Notes: a model not told the origin generated them from the letters alone. 9,341 nucleotides of DNA from Bacillaceae bacterium UBA7792 (GCA_002480735.1 DLCS01000152.1:1-9341); one strand, 5' to 3'; positions 1 to 8,236 are shown, counted from the first letter of the stretch. Numbers and translations are program-made.

Positions 1-1
1 G

Positions 2-1687
2 CAGCAAATCGTCATTACCGAAATACCCTTTGAGGTGAATAAAGCCAATCTCGTCAAAAAAATTGATGAATTCAGGGTCGATCGGAAGGTAGAAGGAATT
101 TCAGAGGTTCGAGACGAAACGGATCGTACGGGCTTAAGAATTGTCATTGAATTAAAAAAGGAAGCGGATGCTGCAGGGGTACTAAATTATCTATTTAAAA
201 ATACTGACCTCCAGGTTACCTATAGCTTTAATATGGTAGCTATCCATAATCGCCGGCCAAAATTAATGGGGTTGGCAGAGCTATTGGATGCCTATATCGA
301 GCATCAAAAGGAAGTTGTTACGAGAAGGACGCAATTTGACCTCCAAAAAGCAAAGGATCGTCAGCATATTGTTGAAGGTCTGATGAAGGCCCTTTCAATA
401 TTGGATGAAGTCATTGCCACGATCCGCGCATCGAAGGACAAGCGCGATGCAAAAGACAACTTAATTATCAAATTCCAGTTTTCTGAAGCACAGGCGGAAG
501 CGATAGTTTCCTTACAGCTGTACCGCTTAACTAATACCGATATCACTGCATTGCAACAGGAAGCGGAAGAGCTTGCAAACAAGATTGAGGAGCTTTCGAG
601 TATTTTAGAAAGTGAGCGCAAGCTTTTATCCGTCATTAAGAAGGAATTAAGGGATGTCAAAAAACGCTTTGCCGACCCAAGGCGTACGCAAATTGAAGCG
701 GAAATTGAGGAAATCAAGATCAATCTTGAGGTATTAGTCGCAAGTGAAGACGTCATTGTGACCGTCACCAAGGAGGGCTATGTAAAAAGAACAAGCCCCC
801 GTTCCTTTGCCGCCTCAAATGGACAGGATTTCGGTATGAAGGATAGCGACCGATTGCTTGCAAAGTTAGAGATGAACACAACAGATGTTCTCCTTCTTTT
901 CACAAATAAAGGCAATTATTTGTATTGTCCTGTTCATGAGCTTCCAGATATTCGCTGGAAGGATCTAGGTCAGCATGTTGCCAATATCGTCCCGATTGAC
1001 CGCGATGAGGTAATTGTACAAGCCTTGGCTGTGCCAAAATTTGAGAAAGAAGCCTATCTTCTTTTTATCACAAAATACGGCATGGTGAAGAAGACGGAGC
1101 TACATGCATACAAAGCCCAAAGATACTCAAAGCCGCTTGTTGCGGTGAATCTCAAAAAGGGTGATGAAGTCATCGATGTCTTTGAAACAGATGGGAAAAA
1201 AGAAGTCTTCCTAACTTCTTATCTTGGCTACGGATTAAGATTTTCCGAGGAAGAAGTCAGCATCGTGGGCGCACGTGCTGCAGGTGTAAAAGGGATGAAC
1301 CTGAAGGAAGGGGATTATATTTCAAGTGGAAATATCATTGATTCTTCCAAAGACGAAAGTGTCGTGATTGCAACTCAACGTGGTTCGGTGAAGAAAATGA
1401 AGCTGACTGAATTTGAACTGACAACAAGAGCGAAGCGTGGGGTTGTTATGCTGAGAGAACTCAAATCCAATCCTCACCGCGTGATTGGGGCAGTTATCGT
1501 AAAGGCTGGGGATGAAGTTTTCATCCAGTCTGAGAAAGGACAAATTGAATCGATACATGCATCGGAATTAAGATACAACGACCGCTATACGAACGGTTCC
1601 TTCCTTATTGATGAAGCAGAGAGTGGACAAGTCATGACAATATGGAAGGTTGAAGCGGAAAAGGAATCAGAAGAAAATAAGAGCTAA
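2..1687 (+). CDS. parC: DNA topoisomerase IV subunit A (ParC), 5'-truncated by window start
   Basis: Topoisomerase IV subunit A pairs with ParE to decatenate and relax DNA during chromosome segregation. The frame is already open at base 2 (QQIVITEIPFEVNKANLVKK), so the GTG at 35 is internal. The 561 visible residues fit the C-terminal part of a protein of about 800 aa. The catalytic Tyr and quinolone-resistance region lie upstream of the window. Visible parts are the end of the cleavage/reunion domain, a Glu/Lys/Leu-rich coiled-coil arm (about residues 180-240) and the C-terminal beta-pinwheel (about 245 to the end). ParC rather than GyrA is called because the pinwheel reads YVKRTSPRSFAASNGQDFGM with no QRRGGRG-like GyrA box, and because VHELPDIRWKDLGQH and TRAKRGVVMLRELKSNPHR closely resemble Bacillus ParC as I remember it. 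parE would be expected just upstream. The stop is TAA at 1685-1687, followed by a terminator. Confidence 0.97.
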   Translation, partial: QQIVITEIPFEVNKANLVKKIDEFRVDRKVEGISEVRDETDRTGLRIVIELKKEADAAGVLNYLFKNTDLQVTYSFNMVAIHNRRPKLMGLAELLDAYIEHQKEVVTRRTQFDLQKAKDRQHIVEGLMKALSILDEVIATIRASKDKRDAKDNLIIKFQFSEAQAEAIVSLQLYRLTNTDITALQQEAEELANKIEELSSILESERKLLSVIKKELRDVKKRFADPRRTQIEAEIEEIKINLEVLVASEDVIVTVTKEGYVKRTSPRSFAASNGQDFGMKDSDRLLAKLEMNTTDVLLLFTNKGNYLYCPVHELPDIRWKDLGQHVANIVPIDRDEVIVQALAVPKFEKEAYLLFITKYGMVKKTELHAYKAQRYSKPLVAVNLKKGDEVIDVFETDGKKEVFLTSYLGYGLRFSEEEVSIVGARAAGVKGMNLKEGDYISSGNIIDSSKDESVVIATQRGSVKKMKLTEFELTTRAKRGVVMLRELKSNPHRVIGAVIVKAGDEVFIQSEKGQIESIHASELRYNDRYTNGSFLIDEAESGQVMTIWKVEAEKESEENKS

Positions 1688-1691
1688 CGAG

Positions 1692-1724
1692 AGGTCCCTG
1701 CTTGAATTTGCAGGGTCTTTTTTT
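1692..1724 (+). terminator. Intrinsic terminator of parC
   Basis: The stem is CCCTGC (1696-1701) with GCAGGG (1710-1715) around an 8-nt loop. It can extend outward through one mismatch, and a run of seven T follows (1718-1724). It begins a few bases after the parC stop and so ends that transcript. Confidence 0.85.
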
Positions 1725-1885
1725 GTTCATCTCCGTCTTAGGTCCGAGAGGAAAACCATCAAAAGACCCTAACCTTAGATGGTAAGCTTTACTAAAATTA
1801 AGTTAGATGAAAGAAATTCATGGAAATTGAACGGTTTTTGAATCATTTGCCTAATTATGAAGCTTAACGGAGAGGAAGTTTTATC

Positions 1886-3166
1886 ATGGAGAATGCGATT
1901 AAAAGAAACATTCGCTTGTTTTTAACAGGAAAACTAACGGCAGCCCTTGGATCATCCATTTATGGTTTTGTCATCGGGCTCTATATTCTGGCAGAAACGG
2001 GATCGAGCTTAAATTTTGCGATTACATTGTTGTTAAGTGTGTTACCCCACGTTCTCCTTGCCCCATTGGCTGGGACGCTAAGTGATCGGTGGGATCGTAA
2101 GAAGTTAATCATTTTTTCTGATTTTGCTTGTGCAATTTGGTTAGCCATTATCTTTGTGATTTTTACATATTTTAATCAAGAAATCTGGGTGTTATATTTG
2201 GCAACCACCATCCTGAATATTCTCAACACCTTTTACTCCATTGCCGTCACATCCGCCATTTACAATATGGTCGGCCCAGACTCTCTTCAAAAGGCAATGT
2301 CTCTGAACCAGGCAGCTGTTTCAATTTCTACAATCTTAGGACCTGTTTTGGGAGGGGTATTATTTGGGTTCTTCCATTTCTCAACCTTTATGATTATTAA
2401 TATCATTACCTTTACGATTTCTGGGCTTGCGAATATATTTATCTCTTATCATTTATTTGCCGAAAAAGAAGAAGAAGAGTCTCAAAAAAGCATTCTAGCA
2501 GAATTAAAAGACGGTTTGGCCTATGCAAAGAATCAACCATTCTTAAAAAGTCTCATCATGGTTGCTATTTTTCTAAACTTCTGGTTTGCTGTTTTTCCTG
2601 TTGCTTTACCGTATTTAGTTCTTACTGTAAGAAAGATGGAGGCTTTTCAGCTTGGCATTATAGAAGGGGCTTTTTCCGTTGGCATGCTCGTCATGTCCAT
2701 TATTCTCTCGCAGAAACAAGAAATTAAAAAGAAGGAACTTAGTATTATTGGCGGGCTTTTTGGGATGGCCATTGTCTTAATGTTAATCGGGGTTCCTGGT
2801 ATTTCTGGATTCGCTGGCATCCCTAACACGATTTTCTTTCCATATTTAATCGTTCTCGTCTTATTTTTGTCATCCTTTATCATGTTGATCAATATGCCGA
2901 TTATGGTGTTGCTACAAAAAAGCACGCCAGATGTCTATCGCGGACGGGTCATGTCTTTGCTTGAAACAGGAGCAAGTGCGATGACACCGCTCGGATTCAT
3001 TCTCTTTGGACTGTTACTTGAAAAAATCCCAGTCTGGATTTTATTAGTGTTCTGCGGCTTATGTGTGATTGTTCTGATCCTCCGAACCTTAAAAGAAAAA
3101 ACTCTCATCCAGCACTTGAGAAAAATTGAAAATGAAGAAGAAGTCGCAATGGAAACGTCGGTTTAG
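1886..3166 (+). CDS. MFS permease, DHA3/MefA-like drug-efflux type
   Basis: This is a 426-aa integral membrane protein of the major facilitator superfamily, probably a proton-coupled exporter. It has about 12 hydrophobic segments. The loop after TM2 carries motif A, GTLSDRWDRKK (residues 63-73), with Asp67 and basic residues. The central cytoplasmic loop is charged (about 190-210, EKEEEESQKS). A late motif, STPDVYRGRVMSL, is typical of the MFS_3/MefA-EntS-like group, which includes macrolide and siderophore exporters. The substrate cannot be read from sequence. The start is ATG 1886, preceded by GGAGAGG (1869-1875). It stands alone: a terminator precedes it, and its own terminator overlaps its TAG stop. 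I saw no convincing promoter in 1725-1868; a TTGAAC at 1827 has only a poorly spaced -10 candidate. Confidence 0.88.
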   Translation: MENAIKRNIRLFLTGKLTAALGSSIYGFVIGLYILAETGSSLNFAITLLLSVLPHVLLAPLAGTLSDRWDRKKLIIFSDFACAIWLAIIFVIFTYFNQEIWVLYLATTILNILNTFYSIAVTSAIYNMVGPDSLQKAMSLNQAAVSISTILGPVLGGVLFGFFHFSTFMIINIITFTISGLANIFISYHLFAEKEEEESQKSILAELKDGLAYAKNQPFLKSLIMVAIFLNFWFAVFPVALPYLVLTVRKMEAFQLGIIEGAFSVGMLVMSIILSQKQEIKKKELSIIGGLFGMAIVLMLIGVPGISGFAGIPNTIFFPYLIVLVLFLSSFIMLINMPIMVLLQKSTPDVYRGRVMSLLETGASAMTPLGFILFGLLLEKIPVWILLVFCGLCVIVLILRTLKEKTLIQHLRKIENEEEVAMETSV

Positions 3167-3178
3167 CCGGCGTTTTTT
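3154..3178 (+). terminator. Terminator enclosing the MFS stop codon
   Basis: An 8-bp stem, AACGTCGG (3154-3161) with CCGGCGTT (3167-3174), has one G-T wobble. The loop is TTTAG, and its last three bases (3164-3166) are the permease stop codon. Including the end of the stem, six T run from 3173 to 3178. Transcription would end within about 12 bases of the end of translation. Confidence 0.88.
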
Positions 3179-3245
3179 GCTATATTACATCATTTTTCCA
3201 ATTTGGGGCATATTAAACTCACCAAGTTCTGAGGAGTGGATATGT

Positions 3246-4013
3246 ATGAGGAAAGAATTCATCATTCTTGTGGCTGCGTTTTTTATCATGTCCTTAACAG
3301 CATTTTCAGCTGTCTATGCCCTTGAAGAAGAGAAAAAACCTGTCCTTATTACCGAGAAAATCGCAGATATCACAGGAGATGGGGAGGAAGAGAGCATCTA
3401 TTTAAAGGGGGAAGAATATCAAGAGGATAGTCTACACTTTAAGACTATTTTTATAGAGGTTCGTGAAAAAAATGGGCGTACCCATAATATGGAATTTGAT
3501 GGGGGATTTGAACCAGCGATTTGTATGAGGGATTTTAACGATGATGGCGTAAAGGATGTACTTGTGACGATAAATACCGGCGGCAGCGGTGGAATCCTCA
3601 ACCACCATCTGTACTCCCTTAAGGATTCCAAGGTTACCGATCTTATGACACCAGAACCATTAGTGATTTCTGGACAATTTCTAGATAAGTACAAAGCAAA
3701 AATTACGATTGAAAATAACCATAAATCCCATAAGTTTGACCTAAAGGAGCGGGCAAAGGATTATGAACTAAACGGGCTATATCATAATGGGAAATTAAAT
3801 GAACCAACTGAGTTAATTATGGGAGGATTTGAGCGGCTTAAGCCCATAAAAATTAAGGGTAAGAAGTGGGGCTTGCGAGGAAATCAAACAATAAGCGGAG
3901 CAGCTCATGCGGATGTTATTGGTAGAGTGGAATCCACATGGATCCTTAAAAATGGGGTCTGGGTATTATTAAGCACAAAGGTATTTGAGGCAAATATGAA
4001 GCAGCAGAAGTAG
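3246..4013 (+). CDS. Secreted protein with two calcium-loop-like (FG-GAP/VCBS-type) motifs, function unknown
   Basis: This 255-aa protein has a clear Sec signal peptide: MRKEF, then a hydrophobic core (residues 6-22), then a V-Y-A site with likely cleavage after Ala25. No lipobox Cys is present. Two Asp/Gly-rich loops follow, DITGDG (41-46) and DFNDDG (96-101). Each is followed by a beta-strand (ESIYL, KDVLVTI), as in VCBS/FG-GAP-like or EF-hand-like calcium-binding repeats. The C-terminus (WILKNGVWVLLS) looks like another beta-strand unit. The frame is open from 3126, but ATG 3246 is chosen because GAGGAG (3231-3236) lies 9 nt upstream and the signal peptide starts there; 3126 would lie inside the permease gene. 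It looks monocistronic and is likely extracellular or envelope-associated. No specific function is assigned. Confidence 0.8.
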   Translation: MRKEFIILVAAFFIMSLTAFSAVYALEEEKKPVLITEKIADITGDGEEESIYLKGEEYQEDSLHFKTIFIEVREKNGRTHNMEFDGGFEPAICMRDFNDDGVKDVLVTINTGGSGGILNHHLYSLKDSKVTDLMTPEPLVISGQFLDKYKAKITIENNHKSHKFDLKERAKDYELNGLYHNGKLNEPTELIMGGFERLKPIKIKGKKWGLRGNQTISGAAHADVIGRVESTWILKNGVWVLLSTKVFEANMKQQK

Positions 4014-4079
4014 GCTACATTTATAAAGTAAAGCTCTTTTCTCAAACATAATTGCTTTTGAACAAATAGTAGTTAGACA

Positions 4080-4225
4080 AAACGATGTTTGATTCAGTCT
4101 ATCTGTAGAAACAACGAAGAAAAGTGCGGCCCATTCTATACGTATCGCACGCCTAGAATGAAACGGAATGGCCAGCATTATGGACATTCCAGAACCATAA
4201 TCCGTGCGAAAACAGTCTAAAGTAA
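4080..4225. repeat. Intergenic block dense in inverted repeats
   Basis: The gap after the secreted-protein gene (4014-4233) has no convincing gene but several short complementary pairs. These are GTGCG 4124-4128 with CGCAC 4146-4150; CATTCTA 4132-4138 with TAGAATG 4154-4160, which interlocks with the first pair; GGAATG 4165-4170 with CATTCC 4185-4190; ATTATGG 4177-4183 with CCATAAT 4195-4201; and TCGCAC 4145-4150 with GTGCGA 4204-4209. CAGTCTA occurs directly at 4095 and 4213. The block may be a dispersed intergenic repeat, a structured RNA or a relic. Pairings were found by eye and no energy was calculated. Confidence 0.35.
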
Positions 4226-4252
4226 GTAGGCACTTGTCACCCTTGTTATTAT

Positions 4253-4281
4253 TTAACATATATTACAACAAGTAGAATAAT
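4253..4281 (+). promoter_or_regulatory. Sigma-A-type promoter of the Staygreen-family gene
   Basis: A -35 TTAACA (4253-4258, 5 of 6 consensus) is followed by a 17-nt spacer and -10 AATAAT (4276-4281, 5 of 6). The expected start near 4288 leaves a very short leader, with the ribosome binding site AGGGGGG at 4291-4297. An alternative TTGTCA (4234) has poorer spacing to TATATT. Confidence 0.6.
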
Positions 4282-4305
4282 TCATCATTTAGGGGGGCTT
4301 CTGCA

Positions 4306-4785
4306 ATGAGTAAGTTTGATCCTTCTAGCTTAAGAGTGACCTTTTTGCCACCTGTCACCCCTTTTAAGCCAGTTGATGAAAGAAAATATACGATGACGCA
4401 TTCGGATGAAACAGGGGAGTTATTCTTGACGGTTGGTTATTGCTATGATGAGAGCTGCATTGATCCAAAGTTTCGTGACGAGGTGCTTGCTGAATGGACG
4501 CCACGAATGGGTCAGTATGTATTAAGCGGGAAAGTCTATGTAAGCGGCGGGGAATTTGATGAGCAGTATTCGAAAATCCGTTTTATGATTTTTCAGCGTG
4601 AACTAAAGCTAGCCCTAACAGCCATTGTCTATGGTGACAGAGCTTTTTATCAGTATTACCCATGGCTTCTTGATTCACCAATCTATATTCAATTCGAATC
4701 TACCTATCCTTTATATAATCAAATACTGTACTTTGGCACCCCGAGACAATACTTAAATGCAGCCCTTCAGGAAACTGTTTCGTAA
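4306..4785 (+). CDS. Staygreen-family protein (Mg-dechelatase-like)
   Basis: This is a 159-aa soluble protein with no signal peptide. It matches the Staygreen (SGR) family across nearly its whole length. THSDETGELFLTVG (residues 31-44) is the family hallmark. It is followed by RDEVLAEW (57-64), an IRFMIFQREL segment, a YGDRAFYQYYP segment and IQFESTYPLYN near the C-terminus. In plants SGR removes magnesium from chlorophyll a, and some bacterial homologues have been reported to show dechelatase activity. The family's implicated His and Asp appear to be present as His32 and Asp34 in the THSD motif; this relies on memory, not an alignment. The host looks non-photosynthetic, so the natural substrate is unknown. 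The start is ATG 4306 with AGGGGGG 8 nt upstream. The gene is a single transcription unit between a promoter and a terminator. Confidence 0.87.
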   Translation: MSKFDPSSLRVTFLPPVTPFKPVDERKYTMTHSDETGELFLTVGYCYDESCIDPKFRDEVLAEWTPRMGQYVLSGKVYVSGGEFDEQYSKIRFMIFQRELKLALTAIVYGDRAFYQYYPWLLDSPIYIQFESTYPLYNQILYFGTPRQYLNAALQETVS

Positions 4786-4819
4786 CACAGGAGATAACCA
4801 CCCTGTGTTTTTTGTTTTT
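4784..4819 (+). terminator. Terminator overlapping the Staygreen stop codon
   Basis: An 8-bp perfect stem, AACACAGG (4784-4791) with CCTGTGTT (4802-4809), has a 10-nt loop and a T-rich tail to 4819. The last two bases of the TAA stop are the first two bases of the stem. Confidence 0.9.
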
Positions 4820-4910
4820 CCCTTATGCGCTGTTCTTTTCAGGTCAATGCAGGATTTCATTGGAAAGACTTAGAATTAAATAGATTAGATACTTAAAAGG
4901 GGTGAGGGGG

Positions 4911-6401
4911 ATGTCGATTTTTCCGTTTTGGCTCTATGATGGAATAGGAATAGCGGAATTATTAAAGAAAAAAGAGATTTCGATGAACGAGCTTTTGACA
5001 GCTGTTATTGCACGGATTGAGGAAAAAAATCCATCTATTCAAGCAGTGATTCATAAAATCTACGAGCATGCGGAGAGGGAGTTGGAGTTAACTGCTGATT
5101 TTGCGGGAGTGCCAATTGTTTTAAAGGATATCGCACAAGAGATTAAGGGTGAGCCCATTACATCTGGATCAAAAGCATACGAGGGCTTTATTGCAAAAGA
5201 AGATTCCGAGTTTGTGAGACGGGTAAGAAATACAGGTGCGGTCTTTATGGGGATAACGAATGTACCCGAATTTGCGTTAATGGGGATTACTGAACCTTCT
5301 CATTACGGACCAACTCGTAATCCTTGGAATACTGACTATACTCCTGGCGGATCAAGTGGTGGTTCAGCCGCTGCTGTTGCTGCCGGACTTGTGCCGATGG
5401 CTGGAGCAAATGACGGCGGTGGTTCTATTCGTATCCCTGCTGCCTACTGTGGATTATTTGGCTTAAAACCAACAAGGGGAAGAACACCAGTAGGAAGAAG
5501 TTTCGGCAGACATTGGCAAGGTGCCTCTGCTGACCATATTCTTTCCAGGTCCGTTCGGGATAGTGCATTAATGTTGGATCTAATAAAGGGGTATGAAAAG
5601 GGAGCAGCTTTTCCGGCACCACCTTTTGATGAAAATTATTTTGAATGTATTCAGAAGCCGCTTGGAAGACCGCTGCGTATTGCATTTTCAGTTACTTCTC
5701 CAATTGGTGCTGAAGTGCATGAAGAGTGCAAGCAAGCAGTTATGAAAACAGTCGAAATTCTAGAAGCCATGGGGCATCAGGTGGAAGAAAAAGAGACGGG
5801 AGTTGACGGAAGGAAAATCGCTAAGAGCTATATGACCATGTACTTCGGGGAAGTAGCTGCTGGGCTTGCTTCATTAGAAGAAATCCTTGGGCGAAAGGTA
5901 AAAAGGACTGATGTCGAGCCGACAACATGGCTGTTGGGTCTGCTTGGCAAGGTAACAAGTGCCGGAGAATGGGTCCTCGCTTTAAGAGAGTGGGACAAAG
6001 CAGCTTTCTTAATGGAAGATTTTCACGAGACCTACGATCTTTACGTAACTCCGACAACCGCTTTTCCTCCAGCAAAAATCGGAGAACTCGCCTTAAAATC
6101 TTCTGAAAATACGATGATAAAGGTTATTGATACATTGAGGCTAGAGTCACTCGTCAAAAAATCCGGGTTTATTGACCAGCTGATTGAAAACTCCTTGAAG
6201 CGTACACCTTTTACCCAGCTGGCCAACTTAACAGGACAGCCCGCAATGAGCGTTCCGATGCATCTTACAAAGGAAGGCCTCCCAATTGGTGTTCAATTTA
6301 TGGCAGCAAAGGGGAGAGAGGACCTGCTTTTTGCCATGGCAGCAGAATTAGAGAAAACGGATGAATGGATAGATATCTTGAAATGCCCGATGATGGTGTA
6401 G
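4911..6401 (+). CDS. Amidase-signature hydrolase, NylA-like group
   Basis: This is a 496-aa cytoplasmic amidase of the amidase-signature family, which hydrolyses amide bonds with a Ser-cisSer-Lys triad. All three residues are placed as in the family: Lys72 (GVPIVLKD), Ser148 (TPGGSSGGS) and nucleophile Ser172 ([10 protein letters not shown]). Flanking text, [14 protein letters not shown] and [11 protein letters not shown], resembles 6-aminohexanoate-cyclic-dimer hydrolase (NylA), whose length (about 490 aa) and triad spacing also fit. The GatA role is unlikely because no gatC or gatB is adjacent. The substrate is unknown and a nylon-oligomer activity should not be assumed. ATG 4911 is chosen over the in-frame GTG 4902 because AAGGGGTG (4897-4904) is then correctly spaced. 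It is probably monocistronic, with a terminator before it and a hairpin about 90 bases after it. Confidence 0.9.
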   Translation: MSIFPFWLYDGIGIAELLKKKEISMNELLTAVIARIEEKNPSIQAVIHKIYEHAERELELTADFAGVPIVLKDIAQEIKGEPITSGSKAYEGFIAKEDSEFVRRVRNTGAVFMGITNVPEFALMGITEPSHYGPTRNPWNTDYTPGGSSGGSAAAVAAGLVPMAGANDGGGSIRIPAAYCGLFGLKPTRGRTPVGRSFGRHWQGASADHILSRSVRDSALMLDLIKGYEKGAAFPAPPFDENYFECIQKPLGRPLRIAFSVTSPIGAEVHEECKQAVMKTVEILEAMGHQVEEKETGVDGRKIAKSYMTMYFGEVAAGLASLEEILGRKVKRTDVEPTTWLLGLLGKVTSAGEWVLALREWDKAAFLMEDFHETYDLYVTPTTAFPPAKIGELALKSSENTMIKVIDTLRLESLVKKSGFIDQLIENSLKRTPFTQLANLTGQPAMSVPMHLTKEGLPIGVQFMAAKGREDLLFAMAAELEKTDEWIDILKCPMMV

Positions 6402-6493
6402 GATATTATGTTAACTAAATTATATGTGAAATCCGGTAATTAAATTTGTTTTAAACAAAAATAAATTTGAGCAAACTCTCTAGGATTTTCTTT

Positions 6494-6523
6494 AAAGTAG
6501 CCAAAAATACTGTTGGCTACTTT
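6494..6523 (+). terminator. Hairpin downstream of the amidase, probable terminator
   Basis: A perfect 11-bp inverted repeat, AAAGTAGCCAA (6494-6504) with TTGGCTACTTT (6513-6523), has an 8-nt loop. The T run is short and partly in the stem (TTTGTATT), so termination may be inefficient. Confidence 0.6.
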
Positions 6524-6641
6524 GTATTAGAATTTTGAGATTGGCTGAACGTAATTGATGGTCTGGCAAATCTATCTAAGATAGCGAAAATATACAAAGG
6601 TTAAAACTTAATGATTACTGAACGATCCAACATGTTTTTTT

Positions 6642-6688
6642 TATTCCATCTCACTATCTTAAGTATACTTAGATTATGAGATGGAATA
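6642..6688. repeat. 47-bp interrupted palindrome in the convergent gap
   Basis: Perfect 12-bp arms, TATTCCATCTCA (6642-6653) and TGAGATGGAATA (6677-6688), enclose a second perfect palindrome, TAAGTATACTTA (6660-6671). T-runs lie on both sides. In the + direction it could act as a terminator (tail ATTTATTATTTTT). In the minus direction the arm is followed by A, so it is a poor terminator for the minus-strand operon. The rest of 6402-6771 is AT-rich with no gene that I can support. Confidence 0.55.
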
Positions 6689-6710
6689 TTTATTATTTTT
6701 ATAGCTTCCT

Positions 6711-6724
6711 ATAATATATATTAT
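6711..6724. repeat. 14-bp AT palindrome downstream of the RHH gene
   Basis: ATAATATATATTAT is perfectly self-complementary. It lies 48 bases beyond the stop of the RHH gene. It may be only a low-complexity AT stretch. Confidence 0.3.
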
Positions 6725-6771
6725 GTCCATGGCGTTGTTTTAGATTAGCATAATTTAAAACCAAATGACTC

Positions 6772-7143
6772 CTACTCTATCCGATGCCTATGACTTTGAT
6801 TCTTTAAAGTACTTACATCTATATAATTTATACTATACTCAATAACATCGTTAATAAATAAATGCTGTTCTTTTGCAAAGTCTCTAGTTTTATTTAGTAA
6901 TTCCTTATCATATGTACTTTTGTACTGTATACGATCTTTGGGTCTCAAATCTTTGTTGTATTGAATGCTACCGTGTGATAATAGATTTTTTAACCCATTT
7001 TCAATTAAATAGTTTACGTGAGTATTATACTCCTGTGCCATTAATTGTAACTGATCAAGGCACGCTCTGCTAATATTTGTCCTGAATGCTATTCTTGTGG
7101 TGTCAGTTATTGCTATTAATCCATCTCTTGTTTTTTTCCACAT
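6772..7143 (-). CDS. Tandem ribbon-helix-helix DNA-binding protein (predicted)
   Basis: This small basic protein of 123 aa has two repeats of the same outline: a short beta-strand, helix, turn and helix. The first is TRIAFRTNI (residues 16-24) with helices at about 25-38 and 41-55 (THVNYLIENGLKNLL). The second is RIQYKSTY (71-78) with helices at about 79-91 and 94-108 (LFINDVIEYSINYI). This fits two ribbon-helix-helix (Arc/CopG-type) units in one chain, which could bind a palindrome without dimerising. The fold is inferred from pattern only. The gene starts 24 bases after the endonuclease stop and has a strong site, AGGAGAGAGGG, so the two are probably co-transcribed. It may repress the operon, guide the nuclease or protect the target; none of these is shown. 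It ends in a His/Arg-rich tail (HRHRIE). Confidence 0.7.
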   Translation of the reverse strand: MWKKTRDGLIAITDTTRIAFRTNISRACLDQLQLMAQEYNTHVNYLIENGLKNLLSHGSIQYNKDLRPKDRIQYKSTYDKELLNKTRDFAKEQHLFINDVIEYSINYIDVSTLKNQSHRHRIE

Positions 7144-7167
7144 ACAAATCCCTCTCTCCTAATACTA

Positions 7168-8032
<865 letters not shown>

Positions 8033-8046
8033 ATTCCCTATATTTT

Positions 8047-8057
8047 ATTATAACATA
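8047..8057 (-). promoter_or_regulatory. Extended -10 promoter of the endonuclease/RHH operon
   Basis: Read on the minus strand, TATG-T-TATAAT is a perfect -10 with a Bacillus-style TRTGN extension. The hexamer 17 bases upstream is GAACAT, a poor -35, which the extension could offset. Transcription would start near 8040, about 87 bases before the endonuclease ATG. Confidence 0.65.
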
Positions 8058-8063
8058 GAAACA

Positions 8064-8075
8064 GAACAAATGTTC
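8064..8075. promoter_or_regulatory. LexA/DinR (SOS) box candidate
   Basis: GAAC-AAAT-GTTC matches the invariant core GAAC-N4-GTTC of the Bacillus SOS operator. The outer bases differ from the CGAAC...GTTCG consensus (A before and C after on this strand). It covers the -35 position of the minus-strand promoter, where bound LexA would block RNA polymerase. The gerP-like start on the other side is about 160 bases away, so the minus operon is the likely target. Confidence 0.6.
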
Positions 8076-8107
8076 CTATTTTGTAAAATTTATAAAAACC
8101 TCCCTAA

Positions 8108-8142
8108 TTGTCCATATTCACTTTTTCTAAGTGTTTGTCCAT
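8108..8142. repeat. Short direct repeat TTGTCCAT, two copies
   Basis: TTGTCCAT occurs at 8108-8115 and 8135-8142, 27 bases apart, in the divergent region. Each copy is followed by a similar ATTCA or TTCA. It may be a regulator site or chance. Confidence 0.3.
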
Positions 8143-8198
8143 TCAAAAGACAAGCTCTTACATATTTTGTTTCATAAGAGGATTTCTTCTAATACAAC

Positions 8199-8217
8199 TA
8201 GAGCTAAATTAGCTCTA
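8199..8217 (+). promoter_or_regulatory. 19-bp palindrome just before the gerP-like ribosome site
   Basis: TAGAGCTAA-A-TTAGCTCTA has perfect 9-bp arms around one central base. It ends 4 bases before the AAAGGAG site. With a one-base centre it suits a DNA-binding dimer better than a tight RNA hairpin, though a hairpin with a larger loop could form in the leader. No clear sigma-A, sigma-E or sigma-K promoter was found upstream. Confidence 0.45.
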
Positions 8218-8236
8218 TATAAAAGGAGTTGTTTAA

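Noticed and set aside
3126..3245. In-frame upstream extension of the secreted-protein gene to 3126
   Set aside because: It lies within the MFS gene and across its terminator, has no ribosome site, and would bury the signal peptide.
4040..4225. Possible decayed plus-strand gene (frame with stops near 4089, 4159 and 4199)
   Set aside because: No family recognised; the reading frame evidence is too weak to call a pseudogene.
3969..4259. Minus-strand 96-codon frame across the 4014-4233 gap
   Set aside because: No ribosome site or recognisable domain, and it overlaps the real gene's end; the block is better explained by its inverted repeats.
6541..6610. Minus-strand peptide text ending like TINYVQPI as a gene remnant
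   Set aside because: Too short, interrupted by a stop, and no family could be identified.
8101..8236. Sigma-K or sigma-E promoter for the gerP-like gene
   Set aside because: CATA- and ATA-like pieces are present but none has the required spacing.
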